The notes: generated from the letters alone by a model not told the origin. Shown: positions 1 through 9,406, counted from the first letter of the stretch. The stretch is DNA of 63,090 bases from Acidobacteriota bacterium (GCA_020200095.1 JAIVJJ010000239.1:1-63090), one strand, 5' to 3'. Made by a program: numbers and translations.

Positions 1-212
1 GTGCGAATGTGCTTGCGACCCTGCATTTCCCAAATCGCCGTTACGGTTCCTTCTTTTTCAACTGTGTGATAAGAAACATCTTCTGCGTTTTCTATGGTTT
101 CTGAAGTTTCTGCCGGCGCATTTTCAGCAGTTTCGTTGTTTGTCGTTTCCGCGGTGTCGATTTCTGCATTACTTGTTTCTTCGGTCGCCGCGACAGTTCC
201 GTTTTCTGACAT
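1..212 (-). CDS. Partial gene, unrecognised, acidic N-terminus
   Basis: The gene starts with ATG at 212 and runs off the left edge of the window, so only about 70 N-terminal residues are visible. The first 45 residues are a low-complexity stretch rich in Glu, Thr, Asn and Ala, followed by a more ordered part containing TVEKEGTVTAIWEMQGRKH. No signal peptide is evident. I do not recognise the family; the acidic tail looks like a disordered extension added in front of a small folded domain. The start is supported by the AT-rich leader with a weak AAGGAGATTT-type ribosome site just upstream on the minus strand. Confidence 0.6.
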   Translation of the reverse strand, partial: MSENGTVAATEETSNAEIDTAETTNNETAENAPAETSETIENAEDVSYHTVEKEGTVTAIWEMQGRKHIR

Positions 213-615
213 TGATTATAAAAAATCTCCTTAAATTATTTTGTTTAATAAATGGTTGATTATAGACGGATTTTGACACAGCCCGAAAACACAAGCAAGC
301 GGAAATGGAAACTTAAACGATGAAAGTGAAAACTTATAGATAATAACTTAAAAAGGATGCAGGTAAAAACAGAAAATAAAATTAGTGGCTATTTTCATTT
401 TCAATCATCTCTTCTCAACGCGCGGCGCCAAAAATTGTCATTCGGTTATTCAATCTCCATTTCCTTGGCTTTACCTTCTCCTATTAATCGTAAAACTTAA
501 GAAACCGTTTATTAGATTGAAATTTTAGCCGCGGATTAACATAAAACGCAGTTTCAATCGTAAAGTTTGTTTTAAAAATGATTAGAAGATACGTTTTGCA
601 TATAATGATTTGAGA
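213..615. other. AT-rich intergenic region, no gene seen
   Basis: About 400 bases lie between two divergently transcribed genes. Open frames here are short and overlap the start of galT in antisense. It should hold the promoters of both flanking genes. A TATAAT hexamer at 601-606 lies just before the small ORF at 616, but I cannot pair it with a convincing -35 box. Confidence 0.5.
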
Positions 616-780
616 ATGCAAGATAAAAAAACGAAACCCGAAAAAACGCTGGTCGGAAAAATGCAAAAGAGGCGCGAAAAGATGGCGGACGAAAAACGTT
701 ATATTATTTATTACACTTTCGAGAAAAATGAAAAGATACCGGTAAAAATACCTGAAAGCGAGACGAAAAAAGATGTCTGA
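616..780 (+). CDS. Small basic protein (54 aa) overlapping galT start
   Basis: This ORF opens with ATG at 616 and ends with TGA at 778-780. Its stop overlaps the galT start (ATGTCTGA at 773-780), an arrangement typical of translational coupling. The product is 54 residues and strongly charged: a Lys/Arg-rich N-terminal half, then an aromatic stretch (RYIIYYTFEKNE) and a short polar tail. There is no signal peptide or membrane helix. I do not recognise it. The reading frame is continuous, the composition is protein-like and the overlap with galT argues for a real gene, but length alone cannot prove it. If real, it is the first gene of the galactose block. Confidence 0.5.
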   Translation: MQDKKTKPEKTLVGKMQKRREKMADEKRYIIYYTFEKNEKIPVKIPESETKKDV

Positions 781-1762
781 ACTCAGATGGAATCCGCTCA
801 TGGGCGAATGGTTAGCAACCGCTACGCAACGGCAAGACCGCACGTTTTTGCCACCCGCAAATTTCTGTCCGCTTTGCCCAACCGCGCCGGGCGGCTTTCC
901 GACAGAAATTCCCGAAGCGACTTACGATATTGTCGTTTTTGAAAATCGCTTTCCGAGTTTGAGTCCGAATCCGCCCGCGGCGGCGATTGAAGCGAGTGAG
1001 CTTTATCCGGTGCGTCCCGCGCAAGGCGAATGTGAAGTAATTGTTTATACGCCGAATCACAATTCTACTTTAGCAAACGAACCTGTCGAACAGATTTATA
1101 AATTAGTGCAGGTTTGGACGGACAGATTTCGAGAACTTTCTCAAATAGAATTTATAAAATACGTTTTCATTTTTGAAAATAAAGGCGAAGCAATCGGCGT
1201 AACTTTGCATCATCCGCACGGACAGATTTATGCTTATCCGTTCGTTCCGCCGCGCGTTGCGAGAGAATTGCAGCAATCACGTCTGCATCAAGAAAAAACC
1301 GGAAATTGTTTGCTTTGCGATATTTTAACCGAAGAAAAAAACGACGGGCGGCGAATTGTAACGGAAAACGAATCTTTCGTCGCATACATTCCGTTTTTCG
1401 CGCGTTACCCGTATGAACTGCACATTGCGGCAAAACGTCATTTGCAGGATTTGACGCAATTTTCAGAAGCCGAGCAATTGAATTTAGCTTTGATTTTAAA
1501 GCAAACTCTTGTTGCTTTCGACAAACTTTTCAATGTTTCGTTTCCTTATATGATGGTTTTGCACCAGCAGCCCTCGGACGGTAATAACTACGATTATTAT
1601 CACTTTCACCTCGAATTTTATCCGCCGATGCGAACAGCGACAAAATTAAAATACTTAGCGGGCAGCGAATCTGGCGCGGGAATGTTTATCAACGACACAC
1701 TGGCGGAAGAAAAAGCGGCGGAACTGCGCGGACACATCGAGCCGATTGTTCGCCAAATATGA
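773..1762 (+). CDS. galT: Galactose-1-phosphate uridylyltransferase
   Basis: GalT exchanges UMP between UDP-glucose and galactose-1-phosphate in the Leloir pathway in the cytoplasm. The 329-residue product has the HIT-superfamily layout. A zinc-type CPLC lies at residues 32-35, and the catalytic motif HPHGQ at 147-151 contains the His (H149) that carries the uridylyl group. A second LLCD cysteine site follows near 175, with HFHLEFYPP towards the C-terminus. The length matches the family (about 330-350). The start overlaps a small upstream ORF, and galK follows after 137 bases on the same strand, so the genes probably form one galactose-use unit. No damage is visible. Confidence 0.96.
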   Translation: MSELRWNPLMGEWLATATQRQDRTFLPPANFCPLCPTAPGGFPTEIPEATYDIVVFENRFPSLSPNPPAAAIEASELYPVRPAQGECEVIVYTPNHNSTLANEPVEQIYKLVQVWTDRFRELSQIEFIKYVFIFENKGEAIGVTLHHPHGQIYAYPFVPPRVARELQQSRLHQEKTGNCLLCDILTEEKNDGRRIVTENESFVAYIPFFARYPYELHIAAKRHLQDLTQFSEAEQLNLALILKQTLVAFDKLFNVSFPYMMVLHQQPSDGNNYDYYHFHLEFYPPMRTATKLKYLAGSESGAGMFINDTLAEEKAAELRGHIEPIVRQI

Positions 1763-1899
1763 TAATTACAGAAAGGCAAGGAAGAATTTTCAGGGATGGA
1801 CGGAATATAAAGGATAAAAATAAAACCCAAAGCAATCAATTCATTTAATCCTGTAAATCCTGTTTTATTTTCTCCGGGTCTCTGTGGTGAAAAATTTCT
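1763..1899. repeat. Intergenic imperfect inverted repeat (galT-galK)
   Basis: The spacer holds an imperfect dyad: AGGATAAAAATAAAAC on the left is roughly mirrored by GTTTTATTTTCTCC on the right, with direct copies of AATCCTGT between them and CTCTGTGGTG at the end. Phrases of this kind recur elsewhere in the window, for example ACCACGGAGAACACAGAG near 55150. It separates galT from galK without an obvious terminator. Confidence 0.45.
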
Positions 1900-3069
1900 A
1901 TGATAAATCTCAAACAAATTCGCGCCGATTTCCAAGAAATTTACAATCATGAACCGCGCCTTTTCCAGGCTCCCGGCAGAGTCAATCTTATCGGCGAACA
2001 CACCGATTACAACGGCGGTTTTGTTTTGCCGATGGCGATTGAATATGCGACGACGGTTGCAGCCGCGCCGCGTGAAGACAGAAAAATTCGTGTCCGCTCG
2101 GTAAATTTAAACGAAGAAGGCGAAATTGATTTGGACGCGCCGGAGCAAAAACTGCGTGGTTCGTGGATTGATTATGTTGAAGGCGTGGCGCGGATTTTGG
2201 AACGCCAAAACGCGAAATTGCGCGGCGCGGATTTGCTAATTGCTTCAGATGTGCCCACCGGCGCGGGACTTTCATCGTCCGCCGCATTGGAGATTTCCGT
2301 CGGTTTGGCTTTAAGTGAAATTTCCGGTTACACGGTTGAAAAAGTAAAACTTGCGCTCATCGGGCAAGCCGCCGAACACGAATTTGTCGGCGCGAAAGTC
2401 GGCATTATGGATCAATTCGTTTCGGCAATGGGAAAGAAAGGACACGCGCTTTTGATTGACTGCCGGGAGCTAAAAGCCAAGCAAGTTCCGCTTGATACAA
2501 AAGACGTTGTGATTGTCATTTGCAATTCAAACGTCAAACACGAACTCGCTTCCTCCGAATACAACACGCGCCGCGCGGAATGCGAAAAAGGCGTGGAAAT
2601 TTTGCGGAAGTTTTTACCGGATATTACACAATTGCGTGACGTAACTATCGAAGATTTTGAAAGGTATAAAGTGCATCTACCGGAAATTATCAAAAAACGT
2701 TGCCGCCACGTCGTCGCTGAAAACGCGCGAACTTTGGCGGCTACCGAAGCGTTAGGAAAAAGTCATTTGAAGGAATTCGGGCGATTAATGTGGCTTTCGC
2801 ACGCGAGTTTGCGCGACGATTATGAGGTAAGCTGCAAAGAATTGGATTTGTTAGTTTCGATTGCTGCTGATTGTGAAGGCGTTCTCGGCGCGCGAATGAC
2901 CGGCGGCGGATTCGGTGGCTCGACCGTAAATCTTGTGCGGCACGAGAATTTAAATAATTTTAGGAAAAAAACTTCAACTGAATATGAACGGCAAACAAAT
3001 ATTAAAACGGACATTTATGTTTCGGGCGCTGCGGAAGGAGCGAGAGAAGTTTTTAACGGTGAAATATGA
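1900..3069 (+). CDS. galK: Galactokinase
   Basis: GalK phosphorylates galactose with ATP to galactose-1-phosphate, the step before GalT. The 389-residue protein has all three GHMP-kinase signatures in order: the galactokinase motif GRVNLIGEHTDYNGG near residues 27-41, the phosphate-binding GAGLSSSAALE near 120-130, and the C-terminal glycine motif GARMTGGGFGGSTV near 335. The length equals that of the family. The ATG at 1900 is chosen because the N-terminus aligns with the usual distance to the first motif. galT lies upstream and a GalM-like gene downstream, so the context agrees with the function. Confidence 0.97.
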   Translation: MINLKQIRADFQEIYNHEPRLFQAPGRVNLIGEHTDYNGGFVLPMAIEYATTVAAAPREDRKIRVRSVNLNEEGEIDLDAPEQKLRGSWIDYVEGVARILERQNAKLRGADLLIASDVPTGAGLSSSAALEISVGLALSEISGYTVEKVKLALIGQAAEHEFVGAKVGIMDQFVSAMGKKGHALLIDCRELKAKQVPLDTKDVVIVICNSNVKHELASSEYNTRRAECEKGVEILRKFLPDITQLRDVTIEDFERYKVHLPEIIKKRCRHVVAENARTLAATEALGKSHLKEFGRLMWLSHASLRDDYEVSCKELDLLVSIAADCEGVLGARMTGGGFGGSTVNLVRHENLNNFRKKTSTEYERQTNIKTDIYVSGAAEGAREVFNGEI

Positions 3070-3072
3070 GTG

Positions 3073-3142
3073 GTGAACTATTAGTTGACAAAGAAAAATA
3101 TGAGCGTTTGTATTCACTAATAGTTAATCGTTCATAGTTCAC
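3073..3142. repeat. Nested inverted repeat between galK and GalM-like gene
   Basis: GTGAACTAT at 3073-3081 pairs with ATAGTTCAC at 3134-3142. Inside it, ACTATTAGT at 3077-3085 pairs with ACTAATAGT at 3116-3124. The element begins right after the galK stop and ends just before the next gene. It belongs with several other intergenic short-word repeats in this window. Confidence 0.55.
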
Positions 3143-3154
3143 ACTTAAAAACCT

Positions 3155-4003
3155 GTGGAAAGAATTAAGTATAAAAATCTACCAAATTGTCTTCGACTGA
3201 CAAACGACGAAATCGAAGTTGTTGTTACAACCGATGTCGGACCGCGAATTTTACGTTATGCTTTCCTCAAAGGCGAAAACATTTTTGGCGAACATTTCGA
3301 TGCAAAAGTCGAAACTGCGCTCGGAGAATTTAAGCCTTACGGCGGTCACCGTTTGTGGATTGCGCCGGAGAATATGCCGAATTCTTATACGCCGGATAAC
3401 GCGAGGGTCGAATATTTTTTCGATGAACAGAAAAATTCGATTCGCCTGATTCAAGCGATTGAGCCGGTAACAAAAACGCAAAAAGAAATCACCGTCGCTT
3501 TAGACGAAAAGGGAAGCGGCGTTTCGATAAATCACAAAATTACTAATTGCGGTTTGGAATCAACTGAAGTTGCTGCGTGGGCATTGACGATTATGCGCGG
3601 CGGTGGGGAAGCGTTGATTCCAAACGAGCCTTTTGCACCTTACGGCGCGGAGACTTTGCTTCCGGTAAGAAATTTAACCGTTTGGTCTTACACGGATTTG
3701 TCTGATTCGCGCTGGCTCCTCGGTAAAGATTTTATTCGTTTGAAAGTTGCTGCCGAAAAAAGCGAGCCGCAAAAAATCGGCGTTTTGAACAAACAAGGCT
3801 GGGCGCAATATCGTGCCGGAAATTTAGAATTTACCAAGCGCTTTGATTTTGTCGAAAATGCCGTTTATCCTGATATGAACTCAAATACCGAGCTTTATAC
3901 GGCGGGAGATTTCGTCGAAATCGAATCTCTTTCTCCTTTGCAGAAAATCAAACCGGATGAATCAGTCGAACACATTGAGCGGTGGAAACTTGATTTAGTC
4001 TAA
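3155..4003 (+). CDS. GalM-like / DUF4380-type protein
   Basis: This 282-residue protein begins with a GTG codon and has the N-terminal motif VVVTTDVGPRILRYAF typical of DUF4380 proteins. These resemble the galactose mutarotase beta-sandwich fold. A conserved GGHRLWIAPE follows near residues 63-72. The family is poorly characterised; the position directly after galT and galK suggests sugar handling, possibly anomer interconversion, but the active residues of classical GalM are not evident to me. There is no signal peptide, so it is probably cytoplasmic. The only reasonable start is GTG at 3155, placed just behind the inverted repeat and without a strong ribosome site. Confidence 0.7.
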   Translation: MERIKYKNLPNCLRLTNDEIEVVVTTDVGPRILRYAFLKGENIFGEHFDAKVETALGEFKPYGGHRLWIAPENMPNSYTPDNARVEYFFDEQKNSIRLIQAIEPVTKTQKEITVALDEKGSGVSINHKITNCGLESTEVAAWALTIMRGGGEALIPNEPFAPYGAETLLPVRNLTVWSYTDLSDSRWLLGKDFIRLKVAAEKSEPQKIGVLNKQGWAQYRAGNLEFTKRFDFVENAVYPDMNSNTELYTAGDFVEIESLSPLQKIKPDESVEHIERWKLDLV

Positions 4004-4137
4004 TAAAAAAATAACCGATTGCACAAATTTGTGTTGTATCGATAGCCTAAACGTCAGCACGATCTAAAAACTAAACCATATGTTGGCGCCAAGGCTACGG
4101 AACTTTTCCGAAATTCTCTGCATTTGCAAAACTTTAA

Positions 4138-6009
4138 TTAATCTTCGTGTTGATTCGAGTTTAGCAGACCGGGCGGCACAAGCAACTCGCCGCTTTTCGC
4201 GTCAATAATTCCGTTTGTTTCTTCTTCAATACTGATTGCCTGCGTGTACATATCTCCGGCAATCGGGCGACGGCGCATTTCGCGTTTGAACTCTTTGATA
4301 CGCCGCCATTTTTCTTCGGTTTCACCCGGTCCGCCGTAATCCGTAAAACCGAATCCGCCCCATTCGCTAATAACAAGCGGCGCTTGACCCCGATAAAAAT
4401 ACGGGTCGCCGGCAATCAATGGCTGCGCCGTTATGCCGTGCGTTTCTCCGGCGACAAGGCGGTCGAGCTTTGAAGCCCATACTTCAACATCTGGCGTATA
4501 AACGTGAGCGGTAAGCAGATGCGAACTTAGCCGCCCGCGCCGCGAAACGTGATTCCAACCGTCGTTGTCAACGACGAGCAGTTGCGGATAGTTAAGCCGC
4601 AGATAATCAAAAGTTTCCGATATGTATTTGCGCGTTTCGGCGTTGGTTTGAATGTCTTCAGCGCCCCAATCTTCGTTATATAAGCTCAAAATTGCGATTG
4701 ACGGATGCGAAGCGATAAAAACAAGCATTCGCTGTAATTCCGCCCAATGATTGTCGCGGCTTATCTGGCTTGAACTGTGCGGTGAAGGAACTTCAACCCA
4801 GAGCATCAACCCGATTTCGTCGGCAATATCGTAAATGCGCGGGTCAATCCCGGCAATGTGAACACGCGCCAGATTGCAGCCTAAACGCTTGATGGCGTAA
4901 AGATGCCGCCGCATTTCGTCAAACTTTGAAATGCCGGGCTGGTAAAGAATACCGTCAAGATAAATCGGCTCGTTGTTCAGATACATACGCCGACCATGAG
5001 CACTGATTTTGCGCAAACCAAAATGTGTTTCGATGCCCGTTACGTATTCGTCCGACGCAATCAATTCAGCCAGCAAATGATAAAGATTCGGCGAGGTTGG
5101 CGACCAAAATTTAACATCGGACATTTCGAGCGGAACACGCTGCACGCGCTCACCCGTCTCAAGCGGCAATTCAAATTCCGCCGTTACGGGAATTTGGTCT
5201 TTATTGCTGTGATTGTTCGTATTATGAGGCATGACCGTCAGCCGCAAACGATAAATGCCTGGGTCATGGATGCGCGTCGTAAAATCAAATTCAACCAGCC
5301 GCTCACGCAAGCCGCTGATAACTCCGAGCCGTGAGCGCAGACGATTGCGCCCGACCGGTTCAATCCAAACGCTGCGCACGGCGCCGGAAACCGTCTGATA
5401 CCAAATACCGCCTTGCTTATATACGCGCGAAGCCTGTTTGCCGCGCGGGATTTGAGCATCAATCGTATCAACAACACGAACGGTCAGGCGATTAATGGAT
5501 TTTAAGAGTTTCCCCGGCAGTTCATAAGAAAATGAAGTATATTCGCCGAAATGCACTTCTTCACCTTCAATCGTTTTGAGCAAAGAGCCGTTGAGCCAAA
5601 CACGCGTTTCGTAACCGCACGCGCCGAAAGTCAATTGCGTTAATGTGTTCTGCAGATTGTTCCACTCTTCGGGAATGCTGAAATCGCGTTCATACCACGC
5701 GACCGCTTCGTCGCTGTTTGTATAAAGGGACGAGGCTTCTTTGGCGTCTTTGACGGCAGCCAGATGCGATTCTATCGAACCGGGAAAAACGGCAGTTTCC
5801 GTAAAATCGTATTTGAGAAACCATTGTTCTTGTAGCCCTCGATTTTCAACGTCCAAAGCAAATCGCCATTCTCCGTCAAGCAACTCGGCAGCCGTTCGCC
5901 GAACAATCGAACGCGGCAGAGGATTAATTTTGTCTGCCGCCATATTCAGCAAATCGTGCTGGTCGAATTTATGCTCCGTATCAACGGTTGTCATATCATC
6001 TCTTGCCAT
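4138..6009 (-). CDS. Glycoside hydrolase family 2 (beta-galactosidase/glucuronidase type)
   Basis: The 623-residue protein shows GH2 architecture. A jelly-roll sugar-binding domain (about 40-225) contains WYERDFSIPEEW and an Arg/Trp-rich edge, an immunoglobulin-like domain follows (about 230-330), and a TIM barrel lies at about 335-600. The acid/base glutamate is E446 in LSLYNEDW, and the nucleophile is E549 in VISEWGGFGF. No signal peptide is visible, so it may act in the cytoplasm on imported glycosides. It converges on the galactose genes, which fits release of galactose from a beta-galactoside, although GH2 also contains glucuronidases and mannosidases. The C-terminal end is complete. Confidence 0.88.
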   Translation of the reverse strand: MARDDMTTVDTEHKFDQHDLLNMAADKINPLPRSIVRRTAAELLDGEWRFALDVENRGLQEQWFLKYDFTETAVFPGSIESHLAAVKDAKEASSLYTNSDEAVAWYERDFSIPEEWNNLQNTLTQLTFGACGYETRVWLNGSLLKTIEGEEVHFGEYTSFSYELPGKLLKSINRLTVRVVDTIDAQIPRGKQASRVYKQGGIWYQTVSGAVRSVWIEPVGRNRLRSRLGVISGLRERLVEFDFTTRIHDPGIYRLRLTVMPHNTNNHSNKDQIPVTAEFELPLETGERVQRVPLEMSDVKFWSPTSPNLYHLLAELIASDEYVTGIETHFGLRKISAHGRRMYLNNEPIYLDGILYQPGISKFDEMRRHLYAIKRLGCNLARVHIAGIDPRIYDIADEIGLMLWVEVPSPHSSSQISRDNHWAELQRMLVFIASHPSIAILSLYNEDWGAEDIQTNAETRKYISETFDYLRLNYPQLLVVDNDGWNHVSRRGRLSSHLLTAHVYTPDVEVWASKLDRLVAGETHGITAQPLIAGDPYFYRGQAPLVISEWGGFGFTDYGGPGETEEKWRRIKEFKREMRRRPIAGDMYTQAISIEEETNGIIDAKSGELLVPPGLLNSNQHED

Positions 6010-6258
6010 CTTTTTGTTGTCGAAAGCAGATTAAATTGTCGGATTGATGGTAAAGCTAAAATTATTAGATAAAATAGCAAACATTTCTAAAAATAAAAAC
6101 TTTTATTTGTTTGTAAAAGTAAAGTATTGCCACAGCGAAAGAAAATTGCAGCGCGTTAAAATCTTTGCTCGACTGCTGAGACTTAGTTGTGATTTGTTTT
6201 GTGTCGGTTGGCTGCGAATCAATTTATACAACTTTCTGGAATTTTCAGCAGGCAAAAT

Positions 6259-6909
6259 TTAATTTATATCCATTTCCGCAATTTGATAGTCATGCGATTT
6301 GGTCAAAAGTAGCAAAGCTAAAATCGAACCGACAAGACACATAAACAAATCGGTCTGCGTGTCCCAAAAATAGCCTTGCGTTCCGAGAAAACCTTCGACC
6401 TTTTCGCCGTTAATGATTGCCATTAACCATTCAAAAATTTCATAAAGCGCGGCGAAAGCAAGCGGAACGGCAATTGATAAAAAGAAAGTATAGCCTTTGC
6501 CGTCGACGGCGCGGCGGCGTATAAAAAGTTCGCGTGAAATGAGCGCGGGCGTAAAACCCTGCATAAAATGTCCGAGCTTGTCGTAATTGTTGCGCGTCCA
6601 ACCGAACAATTCCTTAAAGTATTCAAAAAGCGGATTTAGGGCGTAAGTATATTTTCCACCGACGATTAAAACAATACAGTGAACCAAGATGAGAACATAA
6701 ACCAGATTTGTAAAGCGAAAGCGCCGGTATGTGTAAGCGAGAATGGAAACGCCGATTAGGGCGGGAAAAACTTCCAAAAACCACGTAAAATAATCGCGCG
6801 GATTGATTGCCGACCAGATTAAAATGAGAAAGAAACCGACAAGTAAAAGGATGTGAAATTTACCGCTAGGCTGATTCATTTCTAATTTGCCGCGCTGCAA
6901 TCCAGACAT
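6259..6909 (-). CDS. YjdF-like (DUF2238) inner-membrane protein
   Basis: The 216-residue protein has five or six hydrophobic segments and the family core YDKLGHFMQGF near residues 105-115, followed by EIFEWL and WDTQTDL near 160-190. These are hallmarks of DUF2238 proteins such as E. coli YjdF. The function is unknown. A second start (ATG at 6877-6879, MNQPSG) is possible and would remove ten residues; neither start has a clear ribosome site. It stands alone between the GH2 gene and a secreted protein. Confidence 0.8.
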   Translation of the reverse strand: MSGLQRGKLEMNQPSGKFHILLLVGFFLILIWSAINPRDYFTWFLEVFPALIGVSILAYTYRRFRFTNLVYVLILVHCIVLIVGGKYTYALNPLFEYFKELFGWTRNNYDKLGHFMQGFTPALISRELFIRRRAVDGKGYTFFLSIAVPLAFAALYEIFEWLMAIINGEKVEGFLGTQGYFWDTQTDLFMCLVGSILALLLLTKSHDYQIAEMDIN

Positions 6910-7112
6910 TCAATAATGCGAATTTCTTCGATTACCGTTTTACTACAAGCGCGATACTGACCACCAAACGACGTGCCGTAAATCGAAAATCTTCTTCCAC
7001 AATATTTTTAATAAGCCGCTAATTTTCTTGCTGCTTCAACAAACTTCAAACTTGCCGCAAAAACAACATCTCATTGTGGTGCAAAGCATATAAACTGCAT
7101 CAATTTAAAAAC

Positions 7113-7865
7113 TTAAACAGGCACTAGCCGAACTCGAATACTTTGATAGTAAAGTCTTGTCAAACCTTCAAAACCCGAATCAGTTCCGACAAGAAGCCAC
7201 AATTCTCCGTTTGAGCTAGATTTGACATTGGTCGTGTGCTGATGAGAGCGTACAATCAAAGCAAACGGATAATATGGAAGGGCTTGTGAGCAGGGGATTC
7301 CGTTAGCTATATTTCCCGCTACCGAAGCCGCCGCGCCGCTCTGGGCTTGATTCCCTTTATCAACATTCATCCGCAAATAACCGTTTGATTGTAGAACCGC
7401 AAGCGGCTCAATCGGACTGGCTCCAGCCTTTAGAAAAACAGATTCGCCCGGCGCGCCGCCAATACCAACACAACCACTCGGCGCGTTTGAAGCAAGCGTA
7501 ATAACGTATTCGGCGCGGTAAGTTTGTCCCGCAATAATTCCATCTTCGACTGCCAGACGACGTTTTAGAAACATAAATAAATCGGCAGAATGATTGTTTC
7601 CCTGAATGTAAAATCCGCGTTGCGGCAAGCGCGTCAACTTTCGCGGCATAAAGCGAATTCCCGCAACTAAATCATAACCTGTTCCGATATTCGGCGGATA
7701 ATCGGCAAAATCCGCCGTCCAGCCCTGTGAACCGAATTTAAAATTGTAATTTAATTCAATAGCGCTGCTTTGAGCAAAAACAGAGGCTTTCAGAACAAAG
7801 AGCAACACAAAAAGAAAACAAAAATTCCGAAAAGATTTTTCAAATTTGAATTTTTTGTTCGACAT
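7113..7865 (-). CDS. Secreted protein, unknown
   Basis: The 250-residue product begins with a basic n-region and a hydrophobic core ending in KASVFAQ, so a signal peptide of about 31 residues is likely. The mature part contains aromatic and glycine-rich strands (FGSQGWTADFADYPP, YYPFALIVRSHQ), suggesting a beta-sandwich, and two isolated cysteines. I do not recognise the family; the layout resembles carbohydrate-binding or adhesin-like extracellular domains. It is separated from the E1 beta gene by about 85 bases, so it probably has its own expression unit or reads on from that gene. Confidence 0.72.
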   Translation of the reverse strand: MSNKKFKFEKSFRNFCFLFVLLFVLKASVFAQSSAIELNYNFKFGSQGWTADFADYPPNIGTGYDLVAGIRFMPRKLTRLPQRGFYIQGNNHSADLFMFLKRRLAVEDGIIAGQTYRAEYVITLASNAPSGCVGIGGAPGESVFLKAGASPIEPLAVLQSNGYLRMNVDKGNQAQSGAAASVAGNIANGIPCSQALPYYPFALIVRSHQHTTNVKSSSNGELWLLVGTDSGFEGLTRLYYQSIRVRLVPV

Positions 7866-7949
7866 AAAACACCTCGATTAAAAATTAAGTCGTGTATCAT
7901 CAAAAGAAATGTTGAAGAAAATCACATCTCAAACTGCTGACACCTTTTC

Positions 7950-8957
7950 CTAATATAATGCAAGTTTCCGCGCAGCTTCAACAATTTCATTCACTTGCGG
8001 CAAAAAATAATCTTCCATCTGCGGCGCGAACGGCACGGGCGCATCAATTGAAGCGACGCGAATGACGGGCGCGTCGAGCCATTCAAACGCTTCTTCAGCG
8101 ATGATGGCGGAAATCTCGCCGCCGATGCCGCCCGTCAAACTCGCTTCGTGCAGAATCATCACGCGGTTGGTTTTTTTAACACTGGCAAGAATTGCTTCTT
8201 TATCCAAGGGTGAAAGAGTTCGCAAATCAATCGTTTCAACCTGCAAACCGTCTTCTTTTTCCAAAATTTCCGCCGCGTCCAAGGCATTCAAGACTTGCGC
8301 TCCAAAAGTAATGATTGATAAATCTTTGCCTTCTCTGGCGACCCGTGCTTTGCCGATTTCGACAATATAATCGTCTTCGGGTAATTCTTCTCTCAATCTA
8401 GGCAGGCGATAAAGCTTTTTGTGTTCAAAAAACAAAACCGTATCAGGATCGCGGATTGCCGCCTTGATTAAACCTTTAGCATCATAAGCGGTCGAAGGTT
8501 CAACCATTTTTAATCCGGCAGTGTTCAAGAAAAATGATTCGGCATTCAAAGAATGAAACGGTCCGCCACGCACGCCGCCGCCACACGGACCCCTAAAAAC
8601 CGCGCCAATCGAGCCGCAGCCGCGATAACGCGATTTTGCCGCGTAATTCGTCAGCATATCAAAACCGGTCGAGATAAAATCTATAAACTGAAATTCAGCA
8701 ACCGGCTTCATCCCCATCAACGCCGCACCGCACGCCGCGCCCACAATCGCGGCTTCGCTAATCGGCGTATCAATCATTCGCTCCGCGCCAAATTGTTCGA
8801 TAAAACCTTCTGTAACTTTAAATGCGCCGCCGTATGCGCCAACGTCTTCGCCGATAACGAAAACGGTTTCGTCACGTGACATTTCTTCCCAAAGCCCTTG
8901 CCGTATCGCTTCCACCATTGTTACGGCTTTGTTAGCGGTTTTTACTGTTGCTGTCAT
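7950..8957 (-). CDS. 2-oxo acid dehydrogenase E1 component, beta subunit
   Basis: This is the beta half of a heterotetrameric thiamine-diphosphate E1 of pyruvate or branched-chain 2-oxo acid dehydrogenase. The 335-residue sequence is complete. It has the IGEDVGAYGGAFKVTEG N-terminal motif, DTPISEAAIVGAACGAAL, the RGPCGGGVRGGPFHS loop and the transketolase C-terminal domain (ILHEASLTGGIGGEIS). Substrate choice cannot be read from the sequence. The matching alpha subunit lies upstream on the same strand at 9944-10845 but is broken, and two small genes sit between the two halves, which is unusual. A broken E3 gene lies 6.5 kb away. Confidence 0.92.
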   Translation of the reverse strand: MTATVKTANKAVTMVEAIRQGLWEEMSRDETVFVIGEDVGAYGGAFKVTEGFIEQFGAERMIDTPISEAAIVGAACGAALMGMKPVAEFQFIDFISTGFDMLTNYAAKSRYRGCGSIGAVFRGPCGGGVRGGPFHSLNAESFFLNTAGLKMVEPSTAYDAKGLIKAAIRDPDTVLFFEHKKLYRLPRLREELPEDDYIVEIGKARVAREGKDLSIITFGAQVLNALDAAEILEKEDGLQVETIDLRTLSPLDKEAILASVKKTNRVMILHEASLTGGIGGEISAIIAEEAFEWLDAPVIRVASIDAPVPFAPQMEDYFLPQVNEIVEAARKLALY

Positions 8958-8965
8958 TCGTTAAA

Positions 8966-9406
8966 TTACTTTTCCAAGTCTTTCATTTCAAAATCGTTAT
9001 CGCTGAACAGACGGCTGACAGGCGTATGCGTCGACGGCTCGACTTCTTGATACTCACTTAAATCTTTTTGTAATTTTAAGACCGCTTTTGCGGCGCGTTC
9101 AAAATCGTCGCGCTCTATCTTTAAAGCGATTTTACCGTCGCGGTTTGGCATTTCGTTTAATTTTGTGAAACTTTTCAAGCGAATTTCGATCCGTGCGCCG
9201 CGCTTTAAAAATCCTTTACGGAATTTCACGTCTAAAATATCGTCGAGCGTAAAGCGAACTTCTTTGACGCCGTTTTTGATAACGCCGAAAATTCTTCCTT
9301 CAAACTCTAATACAATGCCCGCAGACGAAAATTTTCCGACGCCCGCAAAGCGCGAGAAATTTTCGTCTATCGTGAATGGAACGCTCGTGAAATTTATTTT
9401 CGACAT
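8966..9406 (-). CDS. Small uncharacterised protein, PH-fold-like pattern
   Basis: The 146-residue soluble protein contains alternating hydrophobic strands (FSSAGIVLEFEGRIF, VRFTLDDILDVKFRKG, ARIEIRLKSF) and a C-terminal amphipathic helix (ERAAKAVLKLQKDL). This pattern resembles bacterial PH-like or GRAM domains, but that is inference. It sits 9 bases upstream of E1 beta and 5 bases after the UPF0114 gene, so it is almost certainly co-transcribed with them. The C-terminus is polar and probably disordered. Confidence 0.7.
   Translation of the reverse strand: MSKINFTSVPFTIDENFSRFAGVGKFSSAGIVLEFEGRIFGVIKNGVKEVRFTLDDILDVKFRKGFLKRGARIEIRLKSFTKLNEMPNRDGKIALKIERDDFERAAKAVLKLQKDLSEYQEVEPSTHTPVSRLFSDNDFEMKDLEK

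Noticed and set aside
484-843. A 119-residue minus-strand frame upstream of galT
   Set aside because: It overlaps the small ORF and the galT start in antisense, is Phe/Arg-rich and lacks any protein-like pattern.
6044-6262. A 72-residue plus-strand frame between GH2 and YjdF-like genes
   Set aside because: Low-complexity start, no ribosome site and no recognisable domain; I treat the spacer as non-coding.
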